This document shows positions 25,076 through 35,386 of a stretch of 64,000 nucleotides of DNA, in pieces. Numbering within the stretch: the first letter of the stretch is position 1; each line of letters begins with the position of its first letter. Source of the stretch: Silene conica (Eukaryota; Streptophyta; Magnoliopsida; Caryophyllales; Caryophyllaceae); contig CM055313.2 of NCBI GenBank assembly GCA_029255685.2, positions 71,650,641 through 71,714,640 of the forward strand, in the 5' to 3' direction. Under the pieces are notes generated by a model that worked only from the letters and a program-made list of their open reading frames with translations, did no database searches and had not been told where the DNA came from. A program made the position numbers and the translations under genes.

Positions 25076-27179
25076 TTGCCTAATGTCTTTTTTCTACTAG
25101 TGTACTTATGGCGAATCGAACTTTTTTAGGTAAAATCGAACGTATAGCCACTGGTAGTAGTTGTTTCATCAAAGTATGACAATCATGAGACTTCAAACCA
25201 ACAAGCTTAAGATCTGTCATTGATACTAGGCTGCTGATATTGGAAGAATATCCCTCCGGCACGTTAACACTACTTAAGCACTCACAAAACTCTGTTTTCT
25301 CCTTTCTTGAAAGTGTATGAGCAGCCGGAGGCAAATAATATCGTGTTCCTTTCTTTTCTGGTGCCAACTCAGGTCTGATTTTCATATCCACCATGTCCAT
25401 CCTAGCTGATGTGTTGTCTTTTGACTTATTCGGAACATTCAGAAGAGTGTTGATTATATTGTCACACACATTTTTCTCAATATGCATAACATCTAAGCAA
25501 TATCTTATAGAAAGGTCACGCCAATATGGAAGTTTTTCAAAAAGAGGAGACATCTTCTTATATCCCCGAGACGCTAATTTAGAACCCTTCTTCCCATAAG
25601 TTATCTCAATTTTTTTAACTCTTTCATATACTTCATGACCGGTTAATATCTTAGGAGGAGATTGATGTTCAGGTTTTCCATTAAATGGTTTTTGTAGCTT
25701 ACGATATGAATGATCAAGGTCCAAGAACCTACGGTATCCCAAGTACGCTTGCTTACGAGAAAACTTCAAATAACAAGAATCGACATCTTCTCCACACAAG
25801 GGGCAAGCCTCTTTCCCGTGCACAGTGTGTCCAGATAGATTGCCATACGCAGGAAAGTCAGAAATAGTACATAGTAACATGGCTTTCAAATTGAAATAAC
25901 TATTCTGGTAGGCATCAAACACTCGTATCCCTTCATCCCACAATAATCTCAAATCGTCAAGAAGAGGCTCTAAGTAGACATCTATATCATTACCAGGTTC
26001 TTTAGGACCAGAAATCAATAGAGACAACATCAAATATTTTCGTTTCATGCAAAGATATGGAGGCAAATTGTAAATAGCCAAAAACACCGGCCAAGTACTA
26101 TGTTGACTACTCAAATTTCCAAAGGGATTCATCCCATCAGTGGAGAGTGCAAGGCGGAGATTTATGGGTTCTTTGCCAAACTCGGGATATTTTGCATCAA
26201 TAAACTTCCAGTCTTTCCCATCGGCCGGGTGTCTTAACTTCCCATCATTTGCTTTTGATGTACTATGCCATGTGAGTAATTTGGCATCATCTTTATTCGC
26301 AAATAATCGTATCAACCTAGGAATTATTGGAAAGTACCACAAAACTTTAGCTGGGATCCCCTCCTTCTTTTTGTATCTTCATTCCTTACACACTGGACAA
26401 CTAGTGAGATTAGCATATCCTTTGCGATATAATATGCAATCATTGGGACATGCGTGGATTTTTTCATATTTCATACCAATTCCCCTAAGTATCTTCTTTG
26501 CCTCATATGTACGATCAGGAAGTACATTATTTTCGGGGAGCATGTCCTTTAATAATTTCAGGAGGTCTGTGAAACTCTTGTCACTCCACCCATTTGTTGC
26601 TTTCAAATTATATAACTTAACAAGAGCTGCCAATTTAGTGTGCTTACAACTACTATAAAGAGGCATTTCAGAATCTTTCAATTTCTCCAATACAACACTA
26701 GTATCCGCCAAATCATTTTCATCAAGATCCTCATCAGTTTCAAGAACCTCATCATTATCTCCAAATATATCTCCCCATGATTTATCCGACATATCGTCAC
26801 ACCCATCTCACCTCAGTATTCATATTGCAACCCGAATCTTCTAGTGAATTAGACTCATCGGGCTCTTCATCGTCACTCAAGCATGTTTCTCTCTCAATCT
26901 CCCCAAATTGGACATCTATTCCATCTAAATTTTTTGATTCTCCATGGAAAATCCAACAAGTGTACTTTGGATTAAAATTTGTCTTATTTAAATGTATTCT
27001 TACATCTCCAAAGCTCATATACCTAATATTCCGGCACATATCACAAGGGCACGCCATACTAGATTTGTCTTTCACGTTCTTTATTACGAAGTCATAAAAT
27101 TCAGCTAACCCGACATCATATTCTACTTCGCCCTTTTTCCCATTAATCATCCAAGTACGAGCCATATTCGGCTACATAA

Positions 27180-28390
27180 TTACAACATAATTCAATTATT
27201 AAATTCATAATTCAATTATTAACGATAATAATACTAATAGCAATAATAATACTAATAGTAATAATATCACTAATGTTAAAAACAACAATAAAATGACGAT
27301 ATTAATATCATCAATACTCAAATAATAATACCGTAATGATAATAATAATAATATCATAAATAAAAATAAATAACAAACATCCCCTACCCTTTGATCCAGG
27401 GATCAAACCCCACGACCAACAACTTAACTAACCATTTAAGCATTAACACAACCCTTTGATCCAGGGATCAAACCCCACGACCAACAACTTAACTAACCTC
27501 AGACAGCCACTTCGTCTTTACTCACCCGCGCACTCAACTTCAAGGCTAGAAAACCACCAGCCGGGCCACCCCTAGCCACCACTATCAACCTCACTCCCTA
27601 GCCTGAACCACCTACTACAACCACCACCTTCTCGCTGCCACCAGAACCCACCATTACTGCCCTAACGTACTGCCCGAAACCCGTCACACACACTGTTATT
27701 CGTTTTCCAGCAACTCAAACGACCCGTGTGACACCCTCTGCAACCCCCTCTCTAGCGGCTACCACCACTAACCTAACCATGACCCGACACCACCCTAGAC
27801 ACTACTCAACACCCACGACTCCCTGGTGGAAAGCACCATCCTTCGAAACCACCCAAACACCACGAAAAACCGTGTAATCTATTTACCAATGTAATACAGC
27901 AACTCATATCACGGCCAATGTAATCTATTTCGAAACACTAATAATACAGTTATGGCATCTATTTACCAATATAATCTATTTACTAATAATACAGTCAAAC
28001 AAAAGAATTCGAATTACCAATATAATACATTGGTAAATAGATGACAAAATAATTACTAAGTTTCGAACCCCATTACTAAGTTTCGAAACCCATTCCCAAC
28101 CACAACAACTCATATCACGGCCAAACACGCCAAATCATATTGGTAATTCGAATAATTGAGGAAAAAAAAGAAAACAAGAGTAAAGGAGAAAGAGGGCGTA
28201 CGAATTATCGATGCTCGCTTCAGTTGCTTCGAAAATTGTCGTAGTACTGTATTATTACTTCAGTTGCTTCGAAAACAAGAGTGGAGGAGAAGCTATGGCT
28301 GCTGGGATTGTATCGTCGTCTTTGTGTTTGAGAGGTTTTCAAAAACTGACGTTTAATTTGTATACTGTTCTTTTGTGAATTTGTTTCGAA
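27180..28390. other. 5' region of the 16-kb CACTA, upstream of TNP2
   Basis: Non-coding. 27190-27370 is an AAT/ATA-rich simple region. A 47-bp unit (ccctttgatccagggatcaa...aactaacc) occurs twice, at 27389-27436 and 27452-27498. 27500-27860 is unusually GC/C-rich for the window, with cca-rich plus-strand sequence. Repeated aatacattggtaaata-like words fill 27880-28080. The TNP2 promoter should lie here; no clear TATA box stands out. Confidence 0.5.
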
Positions 28391-28394
28391 TTAT

Positions 28395-28860
28395 GAAAGT
28401 ACAAAGAGAACGGTTGCGAAACGAACCGTGCTCTTTGTTTATGTAAGAGAACGGTTGCTAAAAGAACCGTGTTGGTTGTTTATGTATGAATAACAAAGAG
28501 AACGGTTGCGAAACGAACCGTGCTCTTTGTTTATGTAAGAGAACGGTTGCTAAAAGAACCGTGCTGGTTGTTTATGTATGAATAACAAAGAGAACGGTTG
28601 AGAAAAGAACCGTGCTGGTTGTTTATGTATGAATAACAAAGAGAACGGTTGAGAAAAGAACCGTGCTGGTTGTTTATGTATGAATAACAAAGAGGACGGT
28701 TAGTCACTGAACCGTCTTGGTTGTAATAACAAAGAGCACGGTTAAGTCGTTAAACCGTTCTCTTTTGTTTTATTTAAAACTATAAAGACGGGCATTTTAT
28801 AGAACCGTCTTCTATTTCTATATTAAAAACTCGCGCCCAATTTTTGTGACAAGTTAAGAC
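28395..28860. repeat. Right subterminal repeat array of the 16-kb CACTA
   Basis: A tandem array built on gagaacggttgcgaaacga and an accgtgctctttgtttatgt half. It forms imperfect palindromes GAGAACGGTT...AACCGTGCTC, with about five to six units between 28404 and 28760. The motifs match the left array, confirming that both ends belong to one element. Confidence 0.87.
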
Positions 28861-28921
28861 GGTTCCGCAAAATTTCGTTCCTTAATCCCCGTCTCCTAAA
28901 CCTATATTTGTAGTAGTGCAT

Positions 28922-29520
28922 TAAAGGCATATACCATGGTGCAGTGAAACTGAATATTCTGATGCAAGTTGGTCACAACCAAGTGGATGTATTGTGGGTC
29001 ATATTCAAGTATGATGACAGCAAAATTTGTAGCCCTCCATCCTATGCAGACTCTCCCACCAGGATGAGTGTGAGTGTGTACTTATACTCCAATGATTAAA
29101 GATTACCATAGCTTGATGTTGGTTTTGAGGTTTTATTTCTGTTTCTAAAAGTTCAAAAAAACCTACTTTATTAGCCATAAGAAACTCATTTACATCCTTT
29201 TGCTTCTAGACTTTGTTCATGCCCCTTACATTCCAAATGCCTATGATCATTTGGACTGCTTGGATGTAGGGGACCTAAATGTATCATTCTGAGAATAGTT
29301 GTCACCTGTCAGAACTTCTTTGAAGGAAGGAATGGATGGAGTACCAACCTGTTTTGGCATTGGCATTCCAAACTGCGGTGTAGGTGACACTGGTTCAGCT
29401 CTTGATCTTATCTCTGGTACAGGGTCCACTGCCTCTAACACAGGTTCTTCGGCCCTTGGAGGTGGTAAGCGTGGCACCATTGGAGTGATCTTTGTTTTCC
29501 TTATTGTTTACTTGTTTTTC
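28922..29520 (-). pseudogene. LINE ORF1 tail and endonuclease start
   Basis: Minus-strand ATGATCATAGGCATTTGGAA near 29250 translates to MIIGIWNVRGMNKV, the opening of the LINE endonuclease (IWNVRG...). It is followed by several stops. The upstream frame 29247-29480 (Pro-rich, ending SKQSK) is probably the ORF1 C-terminus. The coding sense continues at 12880 across the CACTA insertion: with one CAT copy retained, the junction reads VYAFNGITERDSLW in frame. Confidence 0.85.
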
Positions 29521-30895
29521 ATTAGTTTATATCATAAACACTGAATCAATTGTGACAACCTTAGCACAACTAAACCTACATTGAACAACTCGAATACCCC
29601 GTCCTTTGGGTTCAACCTCTACTTATTTTCTATGCTACTTTGTTGAAATACAAATATTGTTTGATGGTTTGACGACACGCATTACACTTTTAACCAGAGA
29701 GCTACACATCCATTCTATGGTTATTGCTTTAATACATAAGATGCAAAACTGAAATCAGCTCAGCTCGACACTATCAAGCTTTAAAATTTTGGTTACGATG
29801 TATAACTGCACAATTATAAAAATATATTTGTCTTAAATAATGAATGAATTAGTAGGCCATAATGAATAATGAATGATTATATGTTGGCAGAAGATGCTCG
29901 TCACGATAATACGTAGGACACCTACCAGAGATGGTCTTACATGAAATATCACAAATTAGTCTTCCACGGTTCCACCTCCAAGGCTCCAACCGTAACCTTA
30001 TGACTAGTAATAAACTCATCATTCTTTAATTTACTTCATTCACTTGCTAGACTTGAATTGGTCCTTTTCTTCAACTTAACAAACAATACTAATTAATTAA
30101 TTCATTAATTCATTAAAACATCCCTGACTATTAAAACTCCAATTTGACGTCCCAGCTATCTTTTGAACGAATAAAATTAGAGCGGGTAAAAAGAACGGGT
30201 CGTGTCCGTATTTGTATTCGCATTCGTGTTCGTATCAATATTAAACGGGTCACCATTATCCCAAGCCTAATCCAACCCAATTATATACATGGATCATTTC
30301 TCAACCCTAACCCGATCCATATAATTTTTCTATAACCAACCCGACTTGTTTAACCCATTTATCTTTAAGCAAGACATTTTTAACCTATTTAACCCGTTTA
30401 ACCCAATAAACTAACGCAATTAACTGCGCTTTATAACCCTTTTATCCCAAATATGATGAATTAAAATGCTAATTTTTAAGTTGTTTTGTTGAATTATTGA
30501 CTCAAACAAATATATTATGACAAATTTAAATAAACGGGTTATTCGTGTCGGATTCGTGTCAAAAGACGCCAACCCTAACCCAACCCATTTAAGTTTCGTG
30601 TCGTGTCGTGTCAACCCAATTACTTAAATGGGTCACAATGTTTTGACCCTAACTCAGTAACTACGTGTCGTATTTTCGGGTCGTGTCAATAATTGCCGCC
30701 TTTAAATAAAATATATCCATTAATTTATATGAATACTCTTATATCATATTATGAAATAATAGTTATCCAAATTCCAATGTAAACTTTTAATATAATTTTA
30801 GTTTGGTGTATTTTACCTAGCTATCAACGTCGCATTGTTTTTTACTTTTCAACAATTCACACGCGGGTACTAATTTATCAATCACAAATTTTTAT
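29521..30895. repeat. Intergenic with a GGGTCGTGTC-type dispersed repeat (30180-30700)
   Basis: From 30180 to 30700 the sequence is dominated by aacgggtcgtgtc, cgtgtcgtgtcgtgtc, and aacccaaccc/taaacccgtttaaccc words near both edges of the block, flanking an AT-rich core. This arrangement suggests a mobile repeat with weakly inverted ends, but I cannot define termini or a target duplication. The remainder of the stretch shows no gene. Confidence 0.45.
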
Positions 30896-30898
30896 TTG

Positions 30899-31081
30899 CA
30901 ACGGCACTATCCGTCGCAAGCTTGTGACGGATACCGTTTTCTCTCACAAAATACCCACTTTTTCTCTCTCTTCAACACTATTCCTGTGGTCCCCTTTCTC
31001 CACTACTCATTTTGTATCCATTTTATCTCACAAAATATCCGTCACAAATGGTGACCCGTCGCAAGCAAGACTTACTATTTA
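30899..31081 (+). mobile_element. MITE family 1, copy A
   Basis: About 183 bp with ends built from TCCGTCGCAAGCTTGTGACG and GTGACCCGTCGCAAGCAAG, and inner inverted blocks ttttctctcacaaaata / ttttatctcacaaaata. The reverse complement of 61416-61606 is nearly the same sequence throughout. No coding capacity. The autonomous family is unknown. Confidence 0.8.
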
Positions 31082-31100
31082 TCAATAGGTCTCTCTGCTT

Positions 31101-31262
31101 ATAACGGGCTATCCGTCACAAGTTTGTGACGGGTTAAATACACCAACTTGATTAGATAAGACAAGAACGAAAATAGGTAGAGAATGACTAATGATTTGTT
31201 TTATCTTCCCAAATGGATTTTATTTAACCTGTCGTAAACTTACGACAGACAATACCGTCGTG
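31101..31262 (+). mobile_element. MITE family 2, copy A
   Basis: Inverted ends: TATCCGTCACAAGTTTGTGA with cgggttaaata at the left, and tatttaacctgtcgtaaact...cgacagacaatac at the right. A related copy lies at 41515-41680. It shares the GTGACGGATA terminus with MITE family 1, 20 bp away, so the two may use the same transposase. Confidence 0.75.
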
Positions 31263-31534
31263 AAAATTTGTGCTAATTTATTATCAATTTACTAGATCGC
31301 AACTATATATTATATGGGGTAAGTTGTTGTAAAGCTGGTTTATAATAAAATCAATGTGAAACCATATAGCAAAACGTTTATGCACTTAATAGATAAATAA
31401 TGATTTTTGAAATTTATTTTGGTAAAATTTAGATTTAAAAAGTACTTAATTTTAAAATCACATCTATATATGTAGAAGGATTTTTATTAGAATGATGGTA
31501 TTTTTTGTGACTTAAAAATGGAGGGCATTAAGCC

Positions 31535-31564
31535 ATTAATTAATTAATTAATTAATTAATTAAT
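31535..31564. repeat. (TTAA)n microsatellite
   Basis: About seven tandem taat/ttaa tetranucleotides, upstream of the small gene at 31801. Confidence 0.9.
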
Positions 31565-31732
31565 GTGTCTCAATAATATTCTATCACTATATGACTAATA
31601 TGTCTAACTGTGTATAGGGCTAGGTCAATAGTGACGGCATTAGAAGTCAACCACACGTCTGTCGATAATTTTCCATTATTTTGATTGAAAATTATCATTC
31701 CATGAATGTACCAGAAAAGTATGCATATAGTT

Positions 31733-31743
31733 GTATATATATA
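31733..31743 (+). promoter_or_regulatory. TATA box of the 31801 gene
   Basis: tatatatatag about 60 bp before the chosen ATG, followed by an A/C-rich leader (ccacaaataaatatac...caccctacaacaac) like a plant 5' UTR. Its position is why the ATG at 31801 is preferred over upstream in-frame starts that would lie before the TATA box. Confidence 0.6.
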
Positions 31744-31800
31744 GACTTGCATCCCACAAATAAATATACATGCACACCACCCTACAACAACAAATACTCC

Positions 31801-32322
31801 ATGAACTATTATACTCCAAGCTCAGCTCCAATGCCGGCCATGTACCCGAACGAGCCACCAAAACGGTCGAAACGAGAGAGGTTGCGAGCCAAGGCCGAGG
31901 AATTCTTCCATATTAAGCACGGTAAAGATGATTCTATCCCTACTCCTGTAGGAGCACCATTCTCTGCAAATGACAAGGAAGACCTTCTGAAGAAGGCACA
32001 AGACTTGTTGAACAAGAAGAAGGATCAAAATGGTAGTGAAGAAGTAAAGAAGGAGAGTGTGGGCTTAGGTGCATTAGGAGCCTTAGGACCAGTGGCTTAT
32101 GAGATGTGGAAAAGGAGAAAAGAGAAGAAAAAACGACAACGTCGTCGTAGAAGAAATGAGAATAATAATGGTGAGTCATGGGTGGAGGTGGAGGAAGAGT
32201 TGGAGGAAGAGGAAAGTGAAGAGGAGGAGGAGGAGGAGGAGGATGAAGAAGACGAGGAAGGTGAGGGTGGTAGTGGGTTTCAAGACTTTCTCACTTGGAT
32301 TCAAGATGTCTTTAATGAATGA
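31801..32322 (+). CDS. Small basic/acidic protein, function unknown
   Basis: 173 codons, single exon, from ATG 31801 (MNYYTPSSAPMPAMYPNEPP) to TGA. Features: a Pro/Tyr/Met-rich N-terminus; basic helix PKRSKRERLRAKAEEFF; a Lys-rich amphipathic stretch (DKEDLLKKAQDLLNKKK); a short hydrophobic Gly/Ala/Leu segment (VGLGALGALGPVAYEMW, residues about 87-103); an Arg/Lys cluster (RRKEKKKRQRRRRRN) resembling a nuclear localisation signal; a Glu-rich tract of about 35 residues; and an aromatic C-terminus (FQDFLTWIQDVFNE). I do not recognise the family. The charge pattern fits nuclear or chaperone-like proteins, but that is inference. An upstream frame from 31681 is read only with a non-ATG start. Confidence 0.7.
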   Translation: MNYYTPSSAPMPAMYPNEPPKRSKRERLRAKAEEFFHIKHGKDDSIPTPVGAPFSANDKEDLLKKAQDLLNKKKDQNGSEEVKKESVGLGALGALGPVAYEMWKRRKEKKKRQRRRRRNENNNGESWVEVEEELEEEESEEEEEEEEDEEDEEGEGGSGFQDFLTWIQDVFNE

Positions 32323-33505
32323 CTCTCCCTAATTTTATTGTTTAGCTTCGATTTATGTTTGTTATTGGTTATTGGTTAATGGTTAATGGTTATTTTGATA
32401 TTTTTTAAACCCTGTCACTATATGTTAATAATATAGAAGGGAGAGAATTGTGTAGAATAGAAATATATTATTAATGAGTTGTGTTTCTTAGGAAATGATA
32501 CGTAGTCTATATATAATAAACCATACTACCATAAACCCTAGACGATAGCCGTCGTAACTAATCGTAATCTAATGGGCCTAATATCCTAATACCCTCCCGC
32601 AATCGGAAAGGCAGTACGTAAGACGAACTTTACGATTGGAGAAATACAAAGAAAACACATAATAAAAAGAAAATAAAAATCTTCATCTCTTCTTCGTCTT
32701 CATTTAGATCTTCATCTCCACAAGGTTGGTAAGATAAACGAGTATTAAGACTCGCGAGAAAAGCTCCTAACAAGAACGTTAATTTTTTCGGACTTGTTGG
32801 AAAAATGAGTTAATTTGCAGGAACTCTATCGAACCTGACAAATATCAATATGATATTATATGCCTAATACTATACTATATGAATTTTATAGTAAAATGGA
32901 AGATAGTGTTAATGGCAAAAGTTATATATTTTAGCCCTACCGGCAGAGGTAGCTGAATGGAAAGTAAAGTAACGGATATATTTAAAATGTTGTGTAAAAA
33001 ATGGAAATTAAAGTAACGAATATATTTAAAATGTTTTGTAAACTGGGTGAAAATATAATTGGTGTTGCCGTGTTGATATTTAGTAAATAAGCTATATATT
33101 CCCATCAAATAAATTAGCTTACTTCTCAGGTAGTATCTTAAATATCATTTTATTTCAATCACCTTATTTAAATAAATATAGTGTGGCTTGTTAGATAATC
33201 GTTTTTTTTTGTAAAATAACTACACAAAGGATAATATACAATCGATGTTGGTTGGTTTAATCATCCAAAATATATAGCAAACCGCTAGCCAGTTTAAGAT
33301 TATTAGATTTAAATTTCAACCAATGGGTTATCTAAGGAATTGTAACTGCTTTGTGTTTATGGGTTAAAGACACTTTCTCAATGGCGGAGGTATGAATTAT
33401 TGTTCATAAAATATCATTGAAGACGGACACTACCTGTTATAAGCTGAAGACGGAGGTTTTAGGGGAAAATAATATTTTAACTTTCGGACTTTCTTTTATA
33501 AGTAA
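32323..33505. other. Intergenic, with a short tandem duplication
   Basis: Directly after the gene is an AT-rich 3' region. 32500-32760 has accctcccgcaatcggaa, a phrase common in decayed LTR elements, but no ends are visible. At 32957-33042 a 43-bp unit (aaagtaacg.atatatttaaaatgtt.tgtaaa) is repeated in tandem. No gene seen. Confidence 0.5.
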
Positions 33506-34144
33506 CTAGTTTTAATCCCGTGCAAATAATGCACCGTGTAAAAAAATATTGGTGATTATGTTACCTTTCTATAAAAACGTTATTGATTACGAATTTTCCA
33601 GTAATTATTGTTGTTTTTGAGTAATTTCTTTATTTGGGAAAAATATGTTTAAAACGATTTTGACATTTGAGATTTTTTAAAAGATGATTTGAATAAAATA
33701 AAATAAATTGATAATAATTGACTCAAAAATAACTCAAACCTGAAATAACTCGGTTCGATCAAATAATGTACTCCGTAATATTTTGTAATATCCAGGTTGT
33801 AATTTTTTTATATAAGTATATTGGTAATATCATAGAAAACGTTTTAACTTTGTGAATTTTTTTTCTTATAGTCAATTGGTATTTGTAATTATTTAATTTG
33901 TAATTTTTGAAAGTTTATATTGTATTGTATTAGTAATAACAAATGTATGTATAATGTATGATGTTGTATAGTTTGTGTTATTAAATTTGGAATCATAATT
34001 TAAGTAATTACAAAACATTGAGAAAAAAAAAAGAATTTGAGTGATGGAACATGGGGGGACCTACCAAAAAAGGTTATTTTTTGAACTTTAAAATCAACAA
34101 CCAATAAGAAGCCTTTATTTTCTACTCCTTTTATAGTAAAGGGA
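33506..34144 (-). mobile_element. Helitron-like non-autonomous element, copy A
   Basis: On the minus strand it starts A|TCCCTTTACTATAAAAGG and ends with a short stem-loop (GTGCA...TGCAC) a few bases before CTAG|T. That is the Helitron arrangement: 5' TC, 3' hairpin plus CTRR, A-T target, no target duplication, no inverted ends. It is 639 bp with no coding. The copy at 35387-39018 has the same ends and high similarity in the opposite orientation. Confidence 0.68.
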
Positions 34145-35386
34145 TTGCGACGTTGAACACGGAACATTCAACTCGGTCGAGTCAGACCAACTCGACCGAG
34201 TTGCACCAACTCGACCGAGTTACATCAACTCTACCGCGTTTGACTAACTCTCGAATTGGGTCACAACTCAGCAACTACATACTTTGGGTAAATTCGATCG
34301 AGTTCATCCAACTCGACCGAGTTACCCGTACGACAAATAGAGGGGTGTTATATTATCTTCATGTATTCAAATGACTTTGAAGGGTTCAATCCATTGAGAC
34401 ACCCCGATACTCGAATGCGGAATGTATAATACACTAAGATGAAAATTCAATCTTCGTGACATTCTCATTTTATGCATAAGTTTGGTTGGTTTGTTGTTTT
34501 GAATCAAGGATTGCATTTAAATGGGGAGGAATGCTGGTAATTAATGTTAATCACAAATACATTTGAATGCAAGTGGGATTTGACCAAAATTGTAGCATGT
34601 TTGACCGTTATAATATGGGTTACGGAGTGTCGGGTACACGCTCATATAAAGGAGTTTAAATATGGGATTCTAAGAGGAATAAGTTACAATACAAATTTTC
34701 GATGTTAATCGATCCTAATATATATTAGGGCATGTTTTAAGGCTCAAATGTGAAGTATTGGCTAACCCCGGTCGGGAAAAATGATTGGGGAAGCAATTAG
34801 CAAGAATTGCCAAAGAATTAAAACTCGGAAATTTAGAAATACTACGACCCCGGTAGGGGCTGGGGTGATTACAGAGTTTTTTCGAAAACTCTGTTTGGTT
34901 CTTGGTGCATTGTATGGTATTGTTTCGTTAATCTTATCTATATAATTACATAAACATTTCTGAAACCCTGGTTGAACCACGTCATCAGTGCAGGTTTTGA
35001 TTTTTTTTTAATTCTCTCAGGTGGGTCCCGCAATGTGCTTGATGAATTTCCTGATACATAACCGCCCGATATTCTAAATAAATGGCTGATATTGTAGTTT
35101 TTGAAATATTACGTAACATTTTTATATAAATTCGTAAATATGAATTTCTATGAAAAAGCGTCAATTTGTATAACATAAAATTAAATATTATATAATCGAA
35201 TATATATGTCACGTCTAAAATGATTAGACAACAATTTAAATAATTAGAAAAAACATTATAATAATTAACAATTTACAGCAGTAAAAAACCGACCATACAA
35301 AATTAAAAAAAAAAGATTAAAATAACTTAGAAATTAATATACAACCAGGAATAGTGTACAAATTATTTGATTTTACGAAAATCAAA
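34145..35386. other. Spacer between inverted Helitron-like copies; AACTCGACCGAGTT motifs
   Basis: No gene. 34165-34325 contains several aactcgaccgagtt palindromes (34190-34203, 34207-34220, 34310-34323) with variants. 34740-34880 has ccccggt/accggg words. These may be part of a decayed LTR, but ends are absent. Confidence 0.45.

Larger units (their letters stand above)
20967..25102. mobile_element. Nested non-autonomous CACTA element, 4.1 kb
   Basis: The left end reads CACTAGTACAAAAATGACAT; the right end read inward is CACTAGTAGAAAAAAGACAT. Flanks are the perfect target duplication TAC (20964-20966, 25103-25105). Subterminal motifs GGCTACGGTT/AACCGTAGCC are distinct from those of the host element, so it is a different CACTA family. 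No transposase is inside. It sits in the TNP2 coding region; keeping one TAC copy makes the surrounding frame run on as VRFAISRFCLFFNAI, so the insertion interrupted an open gene. Confidence 0.95.
19711..27165 (-). pseudogene. TNP2/TNPD CACTA transposase, interrupted by a nested element
   Basis: Minus-strand gene in pieces 27165-26797, 26792-26379, 26342-25103 and 20966-19711, about 1,100 codons once the nested transposon is discounted. Domains in order: Transposase-associated N-terminal domain (MARTWMINGKKGEVEYDVGL, C.CDMCRN), the Tnp2 DDE-type core (LALSTDGMNPFGN; ISDFPAYGNLSGH; CPLCGED), DUF4218 (DELVR-like MVHLTVHLVREIKYLGPVYL) and DUF4216 near the C-terminus. Defects: frame break near 26793, TGA at 26379-26381 (usual Arg), TAG at 20116-20118 (usual Trp). 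Catalyses cut-and-paste transposition in intact family members. Its 3' end is 477 bp from the TNP1-ULP start. Confidence 0.92.
12881..28918 (-). mobile_element. 16.0-kb CACTA (En/Spm) transposon with TNP1/ULP and TNP2 genes
   Basis: Both ends read inward as CACTACTACAAA followed by similar sequence (12881 onward; reverse complement from 28918), flanked by the 3-bp target duplication CAT (12878-12880, 28919-28921). Subterminal arrays of GAGAACGGTT-type motifs sit inside each end. Both genes are on the minus strand: TNP2 (27165-19711) and TNP1-ULP (19234-13646), the usual En/Spm pair. About 4.1 kb of its length is the nested element at 20967-25102. It landed in a LINE endonuclease gene. Stops in both genes mean it is not autonomous now. 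Confidence 0.93.
9768..29520 (-). mobile_element. L1-type LINE, 5'-truncated, split by a CACTA element
   Basis: Minus-strand non-LTR retrotransposon of about 3.7 kb. It runs from about 29520 to 28922, is interrupted by the 16-kb CACTA element, and resumes from 12880 to about 9768. It ends in an A-rich tail (minus-strand AAAAAACAAAAG). The outer flanks, actaataaaa-like at 9752-9766 and ataaactaatgaaaa-like near 29520-29535, resemble an imperfect 12-14-bp target duplication. Only a short ORF1 tail remains at the 5' end, as expected for incomplete reverse transcription. Confidence 0.85.

Noticed and set aside
28404..28760. CRISPR-like regular repeats
   Set aside because: Plant nuclear context; they are CACTA subterminal motifs in palindromic pairs, matching those at the other end of the element.
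31681..31800. N-terminal extension of the small gene upstream of 31801
   Set aside because: It would need a non-ATG start or an ATG upstream of the TATA box; the composition of the extra residues is leader-like.
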